From: a virus | Virus record (IMG/VR): IMGVR_UViG_3300025030_000183 | Location: 1 to 45,765 of that record | Reading direction: 5' to 3' (one strand) | Length of the DNA: 45,765 nucleotides | Part shown: positions 8,666 to 16,812 of the stretch, piece after piece | How positions within the stretch are numbered: position 1 is the stretch's first letter | How the letters are laid out: every line of letters begins with the position of its first letter | Program-made: the position numbers and the translations under genes | The notes under the pieces: generated by a model | The model's database searches: none | Seen by the model: only the letters and a program-made list of their open reading frames with translations | What the model was told of the DNA's origin: nothing

Positions 8666-11191
8666 CTAGGGATCTTCTCTAGGGATAAAAATTACATTTC
8701 TGCCTGTGAGGTCTCGCATCAGGGGCGCCATCGACTCTTCCATCCACCTCGACAAGTTTGCCGAGTCGGTCATGACCCCGCTGAAGTTGAAGTAGACAGT
8801 CAGCGGTTGCTGATTTCCGGTGCCGTACTGAGGCTGGGTGACGACGGGAGAGGCCGGGCTGCCAGCGCCGTACCCGGCGGCCGAAGTGCTTCCGCTGGTG
8901 CCCCCTTCTATCGAGGTTGCACCTGCCTCTCCCAAAGCCCCAACAGCTATGCCGCCGGCACCCCATGCGGCCGCCATACCCAACTCTGACGCGATACCAC
9001 CGGCCCCGGTTGCAGCTATAGTCCCGGTAGCCACGCCAAAACCCGCCGCGGCTGCCGTCATTGCTGTTGCCGCGGGGACAAAGGCTTGTCCCCCGTAGGG
9101 GTTCATGCTCATGGCGGAGAAGTAGGCTGCCCATGCCGTGGCTTGCTCTGCACCTATCGCCATCTCCGTTTCGGCCTGTGTCACTTTAGTGGTGATCGCT
9201 CCAGCCATCCCAGCAGCGTTCAACACATGTTCTTTGGCCTTTCCCATCATGTACTGCTGGAGTCCTTGGGTGACAAACCGGAGGGATGTCGCCAGCATGC
9301 GGCGACCGATCTGGTTTTTCTGGTCTTCGTCGAACAGGAGCATCTGAATGCCCATGGTGGTCATGTTCTCAGCAAAGCCAATGTACTTTTGCGAGTCATT
9401 CCACCAGATTTCGCCCAGTCTAAGGGATTTTTCCTGCTCGGCTTGGATCCTTTTGGCGTTGTACTCCCCAATGATTTGTGCCTTCTGCTCTTCATCGAGG
9501 GCTGTGTGGTCAAGGGTCCATTGAAGCTGTAGAGCGGCCTGCTGTTGCTCAAAATTGAAGTGCGACAGGAGGGCTTCTTCTTGCCTGCCAAGCGACATAA
9601 GCTTTGCCTGCTCCGACGATTCGGTGATGCTGGCGAGCACGCGGTTGTGATCGAAGGCGGCCTGCTCTTCTTTGCGGTCGTAGTCGGCCTGGGCGACCAT
9701 CCACTTGTTCCGCATGGCGGACTTGTCGAACTGCTCCTGCTGGCCTTCGGACATCTGCCCTAAGACGTTCAGGTACGAGGCGCTGTTTTCGTCCTGGGAA
9801 TAGGGGAGGATGGCGTTGTTCTTGCGGTCCTCGTCCTGCATGATGGCAAGCTTCGTTTGTGCGGCGGCATCCTTCAGGGAGGCGATGTATTTCTGCACCC
9901 CAGGGTTACCCTCGAAGCCGGTGAATTTTTCCAGTTGGCTGGCAAGCTGCTCGTCGATGGCGGCCATCTTGCGGTCGAACTCATCCAGGTTGGGGTTCAG
10001 CGCGCGGAGCTGCTTGTTGTAACCGTCCAGGGCGGTGCTGTAGGCGTTGTAGAGCTCCTGGGTCTTGTCGCCTTTGTCGTTGCCAGTGATGCCCCCAGGG
10101 GCACCCCCGCCTTTTTTCCCCTTGGGCGGGACGGGAGACGATGCCCCATCGAAGCGCTCGTTTAGTTTCTGGAGCGAATAGACGGTCATTTGCTCTTGAG
10201 CTTCCATCTCCGCAGCTATTTCGGCGCGACCTTTAGAAGTGAGCCAGTTAGTGCCAAGCGGCCCACCTTTCATCATGATGCCGAATTCTTTGGCCCATCC
10301 TGTCCAAATGATTTTTGCTTCAGCGATTTTTCTGATTACCAATTCAACGGAATTGACGGCACCGGTCGACCAATCTACAAATGCAGGGAGAATTGATTCG
10401 CCCAAAAGAGTTTTCATTTCGCGGATTTCGTTGTTCATCCGGTTTATTGCGGCTTGGCCCTTTGTTGCCGCCTCGGATGCAGCGTCGCCATAGGTTTTCT
10501 GTAACATGCTGGCAAGTTTTGGAAGAAGATCCTCAGCCAAGATGTTCCCTTGAGCCATTTGCTTATCGAATTCACGTGTTGTCATACCCATAGCCTCGGC
10601 GGCCAATCTGGCTGCACCAGGCAGGCGTTCACCAAGTTGCTGACGCAGCTCTTCGGCGCTGACTTTTCCCTTGCTCATCATCTGGTTCAACGCATAAAAG
10701 ATGCCGTTTGCATCATCGGTCGAGAGACTTAGCGCAGTCACGGCCGCAGACACCCCCTCGAAAACACGTCTGGCTGGTTCACCCTCTATGGCCGTGTTCT
10801 TGGTCGCTGCTAAAAACTTGCTGTAAGATTGCGCTGTTGATTGGAAGTCGAGGCCAAGCTTCTGGGCTAGATCACGAATGTAGGACAGTTCAGCACCAGC
10901 CAGTGCGACACTGCCAGTAGATGCCTTAAATTGCATGTTCAGCCGTTCGGCAGCAAGAGCGGCACCCACGAGCTCTCTTCCGAAGCCGCCCATGACAGCA
11001 CCGCTTATACCTGTAGCCACAGCCAGACTTCCCAGTGAACGGCCCACGGACATGACCCCCCCGTCCACCCTTGAGAAATCGGATGCCATGGCCCGCGTGT
11101 GCCGCTCGGTCTCTACCTCGGCTTGCTTCAGCGTCGAGGAGAGGCTGTCCATCCTCCCTTCGAGGGATACGCTTATCTTTTTCTCGCTCAT
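8666..11191 (-). CDS. Tape measure protein
   Basis: The protein has 841 residues. An N-terminal coiled region (MSEKKISVSLEGRMDSL, then helices to about residue 70) leads into the conserved tape-measure domain (about 75-280, with GERLPGAARLAAEAMG, the 'tape_meas_nterm' style). Long Gln/Glu/Ala-rich helices come next (about 380-620). A hydrophobic Ala/Gly segment (about 690-780) fits the membrane-insertion part of such proteins, and the C-terminus ends with VIFIPREDP. It sets tail length and is threaded through the tail tube. It lies directly after the frameshifted chaperone genes, as in other long-tailed phages. The ATG is preceded by GGAGAGG. A non-contractile tail is implied because no sheath gene is present. 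Confidence 0.9.
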   Translation of the reverse strand: MSEKKISVSLEGRMDSLSSTLKQAEVETERHTRAMASDFSRVDGGVMSVGRSLGSLAVATGISGAVMGGFGRELVGAALAAERLNMQFKASTGSVALAGAELSYIRDLAQKLGLDFQSTAQSYSKFLAATKNTAIEGEPARRVFEGVSAAVTALSLSTDDANGIFYALNQMMSKGKVSAEELRQQLGERLPGAARLAAEAMGMTTREFDKQMAQGNILAEDLLPKLASMLQKTYGDAASEAATKGQAAINRMNNEIREMKTLLGESILPAFVDWSTGAVNSVELVIRKIAEAKIIWTGWAKEFGIMMKGGPLGTNWLTSKGRAEIAAEMEAQEQMTVYSLQKLNERFDGASSPVPPKGKKGGGAPGGITGNDKGDKTQELYNAYSTALDGYNKQLRALNPNLDEFDRKMAAIDEQLASQLEKFTGFEGNPGVQKYIASLKDAAAQTKLAIMQDEDRKNNAILPYSQDENSASYLNVLGQMSEGQQEQFDKSAMRNKWMVAQADYDRKEEQAAFDHNRVLASITESSEQAKLMSLGRQEEALLSHFNFEQQQAALQLQWTLDHTALDEEQKAQIIGEYNAKRIQAEQEKSLRLGEIWWNDSQKYIGFAENMTTMGIQMLLFDEDQKNQIGRRMLATSLRFVTQGLQQYMMGKAKEHVLNAAGMAGAITTKVTQAETEMAIGAEQATAWAAYFSAMSMNPYGGQAFVPAATAMTAAAAGFGVATGTIAATGAGGIASELGMAAAWGAGGIAVGALGEAGATSIEGGTSGSTSAAGYGAGSPASPVVTQPQYGTGNQQPLTVYFNFSGVMTDSANLSRWMEESMAPLMRDLTGRNVIFIPREDP

Positions 11192-11201
11192 GCGCCTCTC
11201 C

Positions 11202-12097
11202 TTATTTCTGGTTCTGCTTCAGCTTGTCGAACTCGCGTGCTTTGTGCTCGGCGTGCTCCTGGCGTACGATCCGGACGGCTTCCCGCCAACGGGGGGGCTG
11301 GTCCAGGATGGTGCCCGGCTCGGGGTAGTGCAGCTGTTCCATGTGCTCGCCCAGGGCGGTTTCGTTGACCAGTCGCATCAGACCCCAGGTGCGGGGCTTG
11401 ATGGCGCTGACGGGGCACTCGAAAAACTTGGTGTCGCCTATCTTCAGCACGTGCGGGATGCTGGCGGATACCTGTCGCCACTCGTCACGCCCCTTGAGAA
11501 TCACGTGCTTATAGCCTCTGCGGTTGCGACAGTTGCGGATCTGCCTCAGCTTTTCACTGCAACTGCCGCACTCCCACTCTCCGCTTTTGCCGGCCGAGAT
11601 CAGGCAGGAGAAACTGACCCCGGCATGAAGTTTTTTCTTTCGGCGGCGCTCAGGGTGATCTGGCTGTGCACAGCGTCGCAGACCCAGCGCACCAGGACCT
11701 TGTCGGCCAGTGCATAGAAGGTGTCGAAGTCGGTGACGGGCTGCCCGTCGAGCTCCAGGTTGTTGATGCTGACGACGTGCTTCTTGACCAGCTCGATGCG
11801 CTTCTGGATGTCCAGCTCGCTGGCTTTCTCGCGGTTGTGGTCGTTGTAGAGCATGGCGACCGCGCGATCCAAGGCATCGGTCTCGGGCATGGAGACGCCG
11901 GTAAGGCCGAACCACATCATGCCGCACTTTTCATCCGCCTCGGCCGCCGCTTTGGACCACAACTCCTGGTCGGGCATGTCGGGGTTGGCTTTTCTTTCAC
12001 GGGCGATAATCTCGCCCGCCATGATGAGGGCCAGCTCGCGGTTTTTTTGGTACGGCGGGACGGCCTGGTAGATGTGGTTGACGCTGTTGATGTTCAT
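11202..12097 (-). CDS. Tail assembly chaperone fusion (GT-like) made by -1 frameshift
   Basis: The downstream reading frame (about 11630 to 11202, 142 codons) has no good start of its own. It opens inside the end of the upstream chaperone gene in the -1 frame. A perfect slippery heptamer A-AAA-AAC lies at 11636-11630, in phase with the upstream gene (AGA AAA AAC). Slipping there would give a 298-residue fusion. The added part has four Cys residues near its start (SFSCLI, WECGSC, RNC), suggesting a zinc site, and a long charged helix at the end. This matches the lambda G/GT arrangement, in which the minor fusion product recruits tail tube protein to the tape measure. The sequence signal is direct; the efficiency is unknown. 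Confidence 0.8.
11600..12097 (-). CDS. Tail assembly chaperone (G-like)
   Basis: This 165-residue protein is helical and acidic and starts MNINSVNHIYQAV. It lies between the tail tube gene and the tape measure gene, the invariable place of the G-type chaperone. It ends 12 codons past the slippery site (NFMPGSVSPA). The unshifted product would coat the tape measure during tail assembly and be absent from the virion. The identification rests on position, size and the frameshift architecture, not on a strong motif. Confidence 0.8.
   Translation of the reverse strand: MNINSVNHIYQAVPPYQKNRELALIMAGEIIARERKANPDMPDQELWSKAAAEADEKCGMMWFGLTGVSMPETDALDRAVAMLYNDHNREKASELDIQKRIELVKKHVVSINNLELDGQPVTDFDTFYALADKVLVRWVCDAVHSQITLSAAERKNFMPGSVSPA
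11630..11636 (-). promoter_or_regulatory. -1 ribosomal frameshift slippery heptamer
   Basis: The heptamer A AAA AAC is in frame with the upstream chaperone (codons AGA AAA AAC) and fits the X XXY YYZ rule exactly. The -1 frame then stays open for 142 codons to 11202. Confidence 0.8.
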
Positions 12098-12146
12098 CAG
12101 TGATCCTTTTCTCGGGAGACCGGCGGGCGGTCTCCCGGATGAGAGG

Positions 12147-13241
12147 TTAGTAGGATGCGGCGCGGTCGACGGTGATCATGGCGATGGGGTAGCCGATGGC
12201 CGGGTCGATCAGGCTCTTGTAGGCGAGCTTCTGGCTCGGGGTCTTTCCCTCGTTGTCGGGCTCGGCGCGCTCGGCATTCAGCTGCATGAGCGGCACGTCG
12301 ATGATGGTCTGGTAGCGCTCGGTGGCGGCGCCGGCCAGGTCGGCGTGCGTCATCACGATGAGCAGGCTGTTGGTGGCCGGGCCGCTGAACAGGCGCTTGT
12401 ACTCGTCGGCGCTGGAGAAACCGCTGGAGGGGTCCTCGTAGTCGCATTCGGCGTTGACTTCCACCGAGAACTGCGCCGAGCGCGTGGTCTTGCTCGGCCC
12501 CTTGATGCCGTTGCCGACCACCTTGTCGGTGAGGCCGGTGGTGATCTTCAGGGTCAGGCTGTCCGGCTTGAACTCCTTCATAGTGCCGGCGGCGATCGCT
12601 GTGAAGTCGGGAGCGACGCCGGTGCGGCTGATGCCGGAGCCCAGGTAGTAGCGGACCTCGGAACAGTTGAAGGGCTCGATGGCGGGGAGCGAGACGCCGC
12701 CAATCGCCGCCTGATCGACCGCGCCAACCCATCCGCCGGCGCCCTGGCCTTCGATGGTAACGACCACGTCGTCGGTCCCCTTGAATTCGAAGGTTGCGGA
12801 GGCGGGGCGGAAGCCGCCGTAGACCTGGCTCTTGGTGGTCCCGGCTTCGTCCAGGTTGGGTACCAGCCCGAGGGCCTCATCTTCCAGCGGGAGCCCGGAA
12901 CCGTAGGGCATGGCGGTGTTGGCGTACAGGATCCCCGTCTTGCCGCTGGTGTCGACGGTAGTGCGGGTGCCGGCAAAGCCCAGGAGCTGGCGCAGGAAGG
13001 TGCCGGTCTCCGCGCCGGGACGGTAGTAAAACTTCGGGGCTGCGGTGTACTGGCTTTCCTTGCGGCGCACGGTGCGGTCACCCAGGGCGGTATTCACCCC
13101 GGCGAACTCCTTGCGCGGCTCGTCGCTCGGCTTGAATTTGGGCCAGCCGTCGATGATCTGCAGGAACTTGTAGGAGGGGCCCCCGGGGGCTGTGCCTCGT
13201 TCGGTCTCCTTGTAAAATGCGAGGTACTGTTCTCCGGCCAT
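12147..13241 (-). CDS. Major tail tube protein
   Basis: The protein has 364 residues and begins MAGEQYLAFYKETERGTAP, the usual opening of the long form of phage tail tube protein. It is beta-rich, with conserved stretches such as GDRTVRRKE and a 'TIEGQG' strand. It is located between the head-tail joining genes and the tail chaperones. It would polymerise into the tail tube. The ATG at 13241 has a GGAGGA ribosome site. Assignment is by N-terminal pattern and position. Confidence 0.8.
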   Translation of the reverse strand: MAGEQYLAFYKETERGTAPGGPSYKFLQIIDGWPKFKPSDEPRKEFAGVNTALGDRTVRRKESQYTAAPKFYYRPGAETGTFLRQLLGFAGTRTTVDTSGKTGILYANTAMPYGSGLPLEDEALGLVPNLDEAGTTKSQVYGGFRPASATFEFKGTDDVVVTIEGQGAGGWVGAVDQAAIGGVSLPAIEPFNCSEVRYYLGSGISRTGVAPDFTAIAAGTMKEFKPDSLTLKITTGLTDKVVGNGIKGPSKTTRSAQFSVEVNAECDYEDPSSGFSSADEYKRLFSGPATNSLLIVMTHADLAGAATERYQTIIDVPLMQLNAERAEPDNEGKTPSQKLAYKSLIDPAIGYPIAMITVDRAASY

Positions 13242-13244
13242 GGC

Positions 13245-13430
13245 CTAATCCTCCTGTTGCTTGTTTTTTTTCCCGGTAAGGGGGGTGGCCGGTTCTTCGT
13301 CGGCAAACCCGTACTGCACCTGCAGCCCGGCGTACTCTTCCGGGAGGTCGCTGCGGGACTCCCCCGCTGCCACCATTCCGTACGGCCCGAGGTCGCGGGC
13401 TTCTTTAAAGGTGATCGTCTTCTGAGCCAC
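13245..13430 (-). CDS. Small hypothetical protein upstream of tail tube gene
   Basis: This 61-residue protein begins with GTG at 13430, preceded by AAGGAGG at good spacing. Longer readings to 13559 lack a ribosome site and enter Arg-rich, non-coding-looking sequence. It starts (M)AQKTITFKEARDLGP and ends Lys-rich. No family is recognised. It is probably a tail-module accessory. Confidence 0.55.
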   Translation of the reverse strand: MAQKTITFKEARDLGPYGMVAAGESRSDLPEEYAGLQVQYGFADEEPATPLTGKKNKQQED

Positions 13431-13561
13431 TTGGGGCCTCCTTCTTTTCCGGCGAAGCCGGGTCTTGGTCGTGGTCTGCGCACGGCAGGCCGCATGGGCA
13501 GCAGTCGCGTCAGATGGGCTGGCCGGTCTGTATGCAAAGGTTACGGGCCACGGTCGCATCC

Positions 13562-13825
13562 TTACCCTGTGTACTGCGTCAGCTTGGCAAGGTCTTCAGC
13601 TGGCACCTCGCCTTTCACCGCAATAACAAGAAGGATCCCCTTGATGATTGCGATTTCTCCGGTGAGTCTAGTCATGGCGACGTTGTCCCTGCTGCTGCAG
13701 TCCTCGCACGCTTTTTTGGTCACGAAATCGTTGCTGGTCAGGCGTTTGAAAACCAGCGCGACCAACAACTCGACCGCTTTGTAGAGCGCGATCCCCAGGA
13801 TGATGTGTTGTGCGGATTCGGGCAT
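13562..13825 (-). CDS. Small membrane-associated hypothetical protein in the head-tail region
   Basis: The protein has 87 residues. There is a hydrophobic stretch near the N-terminus (ILGIALYKAVELLVALVF) and another near residues 60-70 (IIKGILLVIAV), with a Cys pair (CEDC) between them. Two possible membrane segments of this kind are odd in a head-tail block. It could be an accessory membrane protein. The function is unknown. Confidence 0.5.
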   Translation of the reverse strand: MPESAQHIILGIALYKAVELLVALVFKRLTSNDFVTKKACEDCSSRDNVAMTRLTGEIAIIKGILLVIAVKGEVPAEDLAKLTQYTG

Positions 13826-13843
13826 AGCGGGCCTTTTTTTGGG

Positions 13844-14302
13844 TTACAGCCGCCAAAGCGGCGTGCGGTAGCGGACGGTGAATAGGATCTGGGCGCCGGC
13901 GATGACGTCGCCGGCCTTTTCGATCATGAGGCCATGGCCGGTGATGTCGGTCCAGCTGGCCAGGTTACCCCAGCGCGGGTCGGAACCGATGGCGGCCACA
14001 ATGTCCTCCATGAGGGTCCTGGCCACGGAGGCGGGCTGGCTACCCGCCGTCGACACCTGCAGCACGATGGGGAGCTGGTGCTCGTGCTGGCCGGACGCGC
14101 CCGGGGAGTCGTCCGAGCTGGCGTCCCAGAACTCGATGGCCGGGAGTTCGTTGGGGTTGAACGGGGTCTTGCGCCAGGGATAGACCCCGTTGATGTTGTT
14201 CTGGCAGACGTAGGCGCCGTCGGGGAGGTTGAACACCACTCCGTTGGCGATGTCCTTCAGGCGCGCCTCGATGGCATCTACCAGCTGTTGACGTCTGCTC
14301 AT
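13844..14302 (-). CDS. Tail terminator / minor tail protein (U-like)
   Basis: The 152-residue protein starts MSRRQQLVDAIEARLKDI and ends in beta strands (ILFTVRYRTP). This size, and a helix followed by alternating strands with an 'FTVRYRT' end, are typical of tail terminator or tail-completion proteins. It overlaps the joining protein gene by four bases (ATGA). It probably caps the tail tube at the head end. The identification rests on pattern and position. Confidence 0.65.
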   Translation of the reverse strand: MSRRQQLVDAIEARLKDIANGVVFNLPDGAYVCQNNINGVYPWRKTPFNPNELPAIEFWDASSDDSPGASGQHEHQLPIVLQVSTAGSQPASVARTLMEDIVAAIGSDPRWGNLASWTDITGHGLMIEKAGDVIAGAQILFTVRYRTPLWRL

Positions 14303-14595
14303 GCGTTGGTCAGGGTGACTACCGCCAGCCCCGCTCCGTCAGGCGCTACGTTGGTGACAGCGTAGTCCTGGTTGTTGATGGTGATCAGGGTGCCGTTCTC
14401 GACGAAGTTGGCGTCGATGTCGGACTGCCGGCTCAGGAAGAATGGCGCCGTGCTGTTGACTTCGCGGTCGAACAGTGCCAGGTTCTTGCTGCCATCGGAA
14501 AAGAGGACGGTAAAGGGTTCGCTGCCTGCTGCTTGGGCGATATCGCCCGAATCCTGAAAAAAAATGTGAAGATCGGCATCGAGGTCCAGCGGCAT
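14299..14595 (-). CDS. Head-tail joining protein (lambda FII-like)
   Basis: This 98-residue beta-rich protein begins MPLDLDADLHIFFQDSGD and includes the 'GTLITINNQDYAV' strand pair common in Phage_attach/FII proteins. It lies directly after the capsid gene and before the tail terminator, like lambda FII. It would attach to the portal vertex and receive the tail. Confidence 0.7.
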   Translation of the reverse strand: MPLDLDADLHIFFQDSGDIAQAAGSEPFTVLFSDGSKNLALFDREVNSTAPFFLSRQSDIDANFVENGTLITINNQDYAVTNVAPDGAGLAVVTLTNA

Positions 14596-14658
14596 TCATT
14601 CCCTCCCGTCGTTTACCGCTGGCGGCTTCTGCTCAAGCCGCCAGCGGTAACTCTCTTC

Positions 14659-15726
14659 TTACTTCACCAGGGCGCTTACGAATGCGTCCGGCTGGTTGAG
14701 CGCCGGCAGCGAAGCCGACTGCAGCATCAGCCACTGGACGGAGGGGTCCTCGGTGATCCATGTCTTGGGGTAAAAGGGCGCGGCGATCAGGGTGCCGCCG
14801 AGCTCCTGCAGAGCCTTCATGTCCTGGATTGCGCCGTAAAGCTTGGTGTTCTGCGCGCGCGGGTTCCCGCAGATGACGGTCCCGGAGGGGAGGATCGGCT
14901 TTTCGGTGTCGTTGTCCTGGTCGTCGATGTACCACTCGGCGTAGACGTAGATGTCGGCGAAAACTATGCCGTCGTTGATCGTGCCGCAGAAGGCAATGCC
15001 GTCGTCCATCTGCTGCGGGTCGATCTGGCCGGTCTGGATCTTGAAACGGCTCAGCAGGTCGGTGTTGCCCTTGACCTTGAGATGGTTGATGAAGAGCTTC
15101 CAGGCATCGGGATCCATGACGATGGTGTTGCAGGAGAAACCGGCGTCTTTCAGGGTGAGCAAGCACCAGGCCTGCAAATCGGCAACCGGGTCCGAGGTTT
15201 CGGTGGCGCTCCAGAGGGCGTTTCCGTCCAGGTCCACCAGGTGGGTTGCCGCCATCTGGAAGTCGATCAGGTCGTTCACGCCGTCGCCCACGACGTTGAT
15301 CTTGCCGGTGGTGAGGGCACTGGCCGCCATCCATTCCTCGCGCCGGGTGATGCCGTCCATGAGCTCCGTCAGGTCCTTGGTGAGCAACGCGGCGGCGCGG
15401 TCGCCTGCGGTCTGTGCGCCGGGATAGACCACGGTGCCGGCCGGACGGTTCAGCAGGTCCCCTGCCTGGGTCGGGCGCTTGGGCTTGATGTACGGCGGTG
15501 TGTAGCTGTTGGTGGAGTAGCCGAGGCGCTCCATGACCTTTCCTTCCAGGACCGGGGACACGAAGGGGGCCATCCGGCGCTTCCCTTTGTAGATGTCGAT
15601 GTCGACGGTTTTGGTGTCGAACTGCTTGAAGCCGCGGAAAAACATGTCCAACAGGAAGCGCTTGGGACGCTTGAACTGGTTCACGGTGTCCAGGAGGAAC
15701 CTGGTGCCGAAGAGATCGATGCTCAT
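14659..15726 (-). CDS. Major capsid protein (lambda gpE family)
   Basis: The 355-residue length is usual for family E capsids. It starts MSIDLFGTRFLLDTVNQ. Typical features are RFLLDMFFRG, the 'KVMERLGYST' and 'PPYIKPKR' segments, RREEWMAASALTTGKI and a C-terminal TWITEDPS region. The gene order decoration, capsid, joining is that of lambda D-E-FII. It forms the icosahedral shell. The start has an AAGGAG ribosome site. Confidence 0.92.
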   Translation of the reverse strand: MSIDLFGTRFLLDTVNQFKRPKRFLLDMFFRGFKQFDTKTVDIDIYKGKRRMAPFVSPVLEGKVMERLGYSTNSYTPPYIKPKRPTQAGDLLNRPAGTVVYPGAQTAGDRAAALLTKDLTELMDGITRREEWMAASALTTGKINVVGDGVNDLIDFQMAATHLVDLDGNALWSATETSDPVADLQAWCLLTLKDAGFSCNTIVMDPDAWKLFINHLKVKGNTDLLSRFKIQTGQIDPQQMDDGIAFCGTINDGIVFADIYVYAEWYIDDQDNDTEKPILPSGTVICGNPRAQNTKLYGAIQDMKALQELGGTLIAAPFYPKTWITEDPSVQWLMLQSASLPALNQPDAFVSALVK

Positions 15727-15780
15727 GTTTATTCTCCTTTCGCTGCCGCATGTAGCGGCGCGGTTTCTAGTTGGTTTGTG

Positions 15781-16413
15781 CTAGGCTTTGACGGAGTCCC
15801 TCAGCAAGATGCCGAGATCGCGCAGGGCTTCCTTGTGGGTCGCTGCCGTGTCGCCGGCGCCGAAGGTGAGGACGTTGGAGTTGAACTCGCCGCACTTGTA
15901 AAGCGGGCAGACCTTGTCGGCGGCACTGGCGTCGGTGTCGGCGGCCAGGATGGCGTAGGGGGCGTTGGAGCCGTCAACGTTGTCGCTGTCGACGATCTTC
16001 AGCTTTCCGGAGCCGGCGGCGACCGCGATGGTGAAGGTGTCGCCGACTGCATAGTCGGTGGCGCCGTCGGCGATGGTGAATGCGAGGTGATCGTTGGCGT
16101 AGGCAACGCCGACCGAAGCATCGGCAAGCCGGGTGCCGTCGGGTGCCACCACCGAGAAGGTGCCGCCGTTGGCCGCTGCGGCGGTGCAGGTGAGCAGGTA
16201 GTTGCCAACCTGGGTGGATTTTTTCAGGGCCTCGCCGGTGACGTCGCCGTTACCAGTGTTGCCCCCGCCGGGGGTGGTGGCGCCAAGCGCACGGGTGATC
16301 TTGCCCAGGACCGCGCCGCGTTTGCGGTTTTCGCCGGAAAGCAGGGTGCCGGTGTCGGAACCGCAGGGTCCGCAGCCAGCCAGAAGGTTGTCGTACTTGA
16401 ATTCTTCAGCCAT
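15781..16413 (-). CDS. Head decoration protein (lambda gpD-like)
   Basis: The protein has 210 residues, longer than lambda D (about 110). The C-terminal part (about 135-205: ILAADTDASAADK, YKCGEFNSNVLTF) matches D-family decoration proteins. The N-terminal part contains a Gly-rich stretch (TTPGGGNTGNG) and a beta-rich insert (about 60-130). It probably binds the expanded capsid at its threefold sites and stabilises it. It lies directly upstream of the capsid gene. Confidence 0.8.
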   Translation of the reverse strand: MAEEFKYDNLLAGCGPCGSDTGTLLSGENRKRGAVLGKITRALGATTPGGGNTGNGDVTGEALKKSTQVGNYLLTCTAAAANGGTFSVVAPDGTRLADASVGVAYANDHLAFTIADGATDYAVGDTFTIAVAAGSGKLKIVDSDNVDGSNAPYAILAADTDASAADKVCPLYKCGEFNSNVLTFGAGDTAATHKEALRDLGILLRDSVKA

Positions 16414-16443
16414 GGTAAATCCTCCTGAAATGGGTTGAAGGGA

Positions 16444-16812
16444 TTACTTTCCCTCGTTGGCCTGGGCGATCATCTTTGCGGACAGAGACTGGGCTTCGGC
16501 GGTCTGCTTTGCCTCCACCTCGCCGCCGCCTTCGGCGGAGGCAACCGGGGCCGGCCTTGCCGCCTCGGCTTGCATGTCGTCAGCAGCCTGGACCCGCATG
16601 CGGTCCTCTGCCAAGAGCACCTGGTGAGCCGCTTCGGGCGCGGTGGTTTTGCCGTCAAAGGCAAGCCCGTGCACCAGATCCTTGTGGGCCATGGCGGCAG
16701 CGCCAGGCAGCGTCAGGACCCCCTGGATCCTCGTCCGCTCGGCGGTTGCGCCGGACTCGAACACTTCCGAGTAAAGGGCGGGATACTGCTCCTTGAGTTC
16801 TTCGAGCTTCAT
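16444..16812 (-). CDS. Nested scaffolding protein (Nu3-like) inside the protease gene
   Basis: An in-frame ATG at 16812 has AGGAGG seven to eight bases upstream, far stronger than chance for a position inside a gene. It yields a 122-residue, acidic, mostly helical protein (MKLEELKEQYPALYSEVFE). The same gene-in-gene layout is used by lambda C/Nu3. The product should form the inner scaffold of the prohead and be removed by the protease. Confidence 0.75.
   Translation of the reverse strand: MKLEELKEQYPALYSEVFESGATAERTRIQGVLTLPGAAAMAHKDLVHGLAFDGKTTAPEAAHQVLLAEDRMRVQAADDMQAEAARPAPVASAEGGGEVEAKQTAEAQSLSAKMIAQANEGK

Noticed and set aside
11202-11927. Independent 241-residue protein upstream of the tape measure
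   Set aside because: Its first 95 codons are an Arg-rich shadow of the chaperone gene; only the part after the slippery site looks like protein.
12072-16428. Long open reading frames on the plus strand opposite tail and capsid genes
   Set aside because: They have low-complexity Gly/Val/Arg/Ala content, no ribosome sites and lie exactly opposite well-recognised structural genes; high GC makes such antisense frames common.
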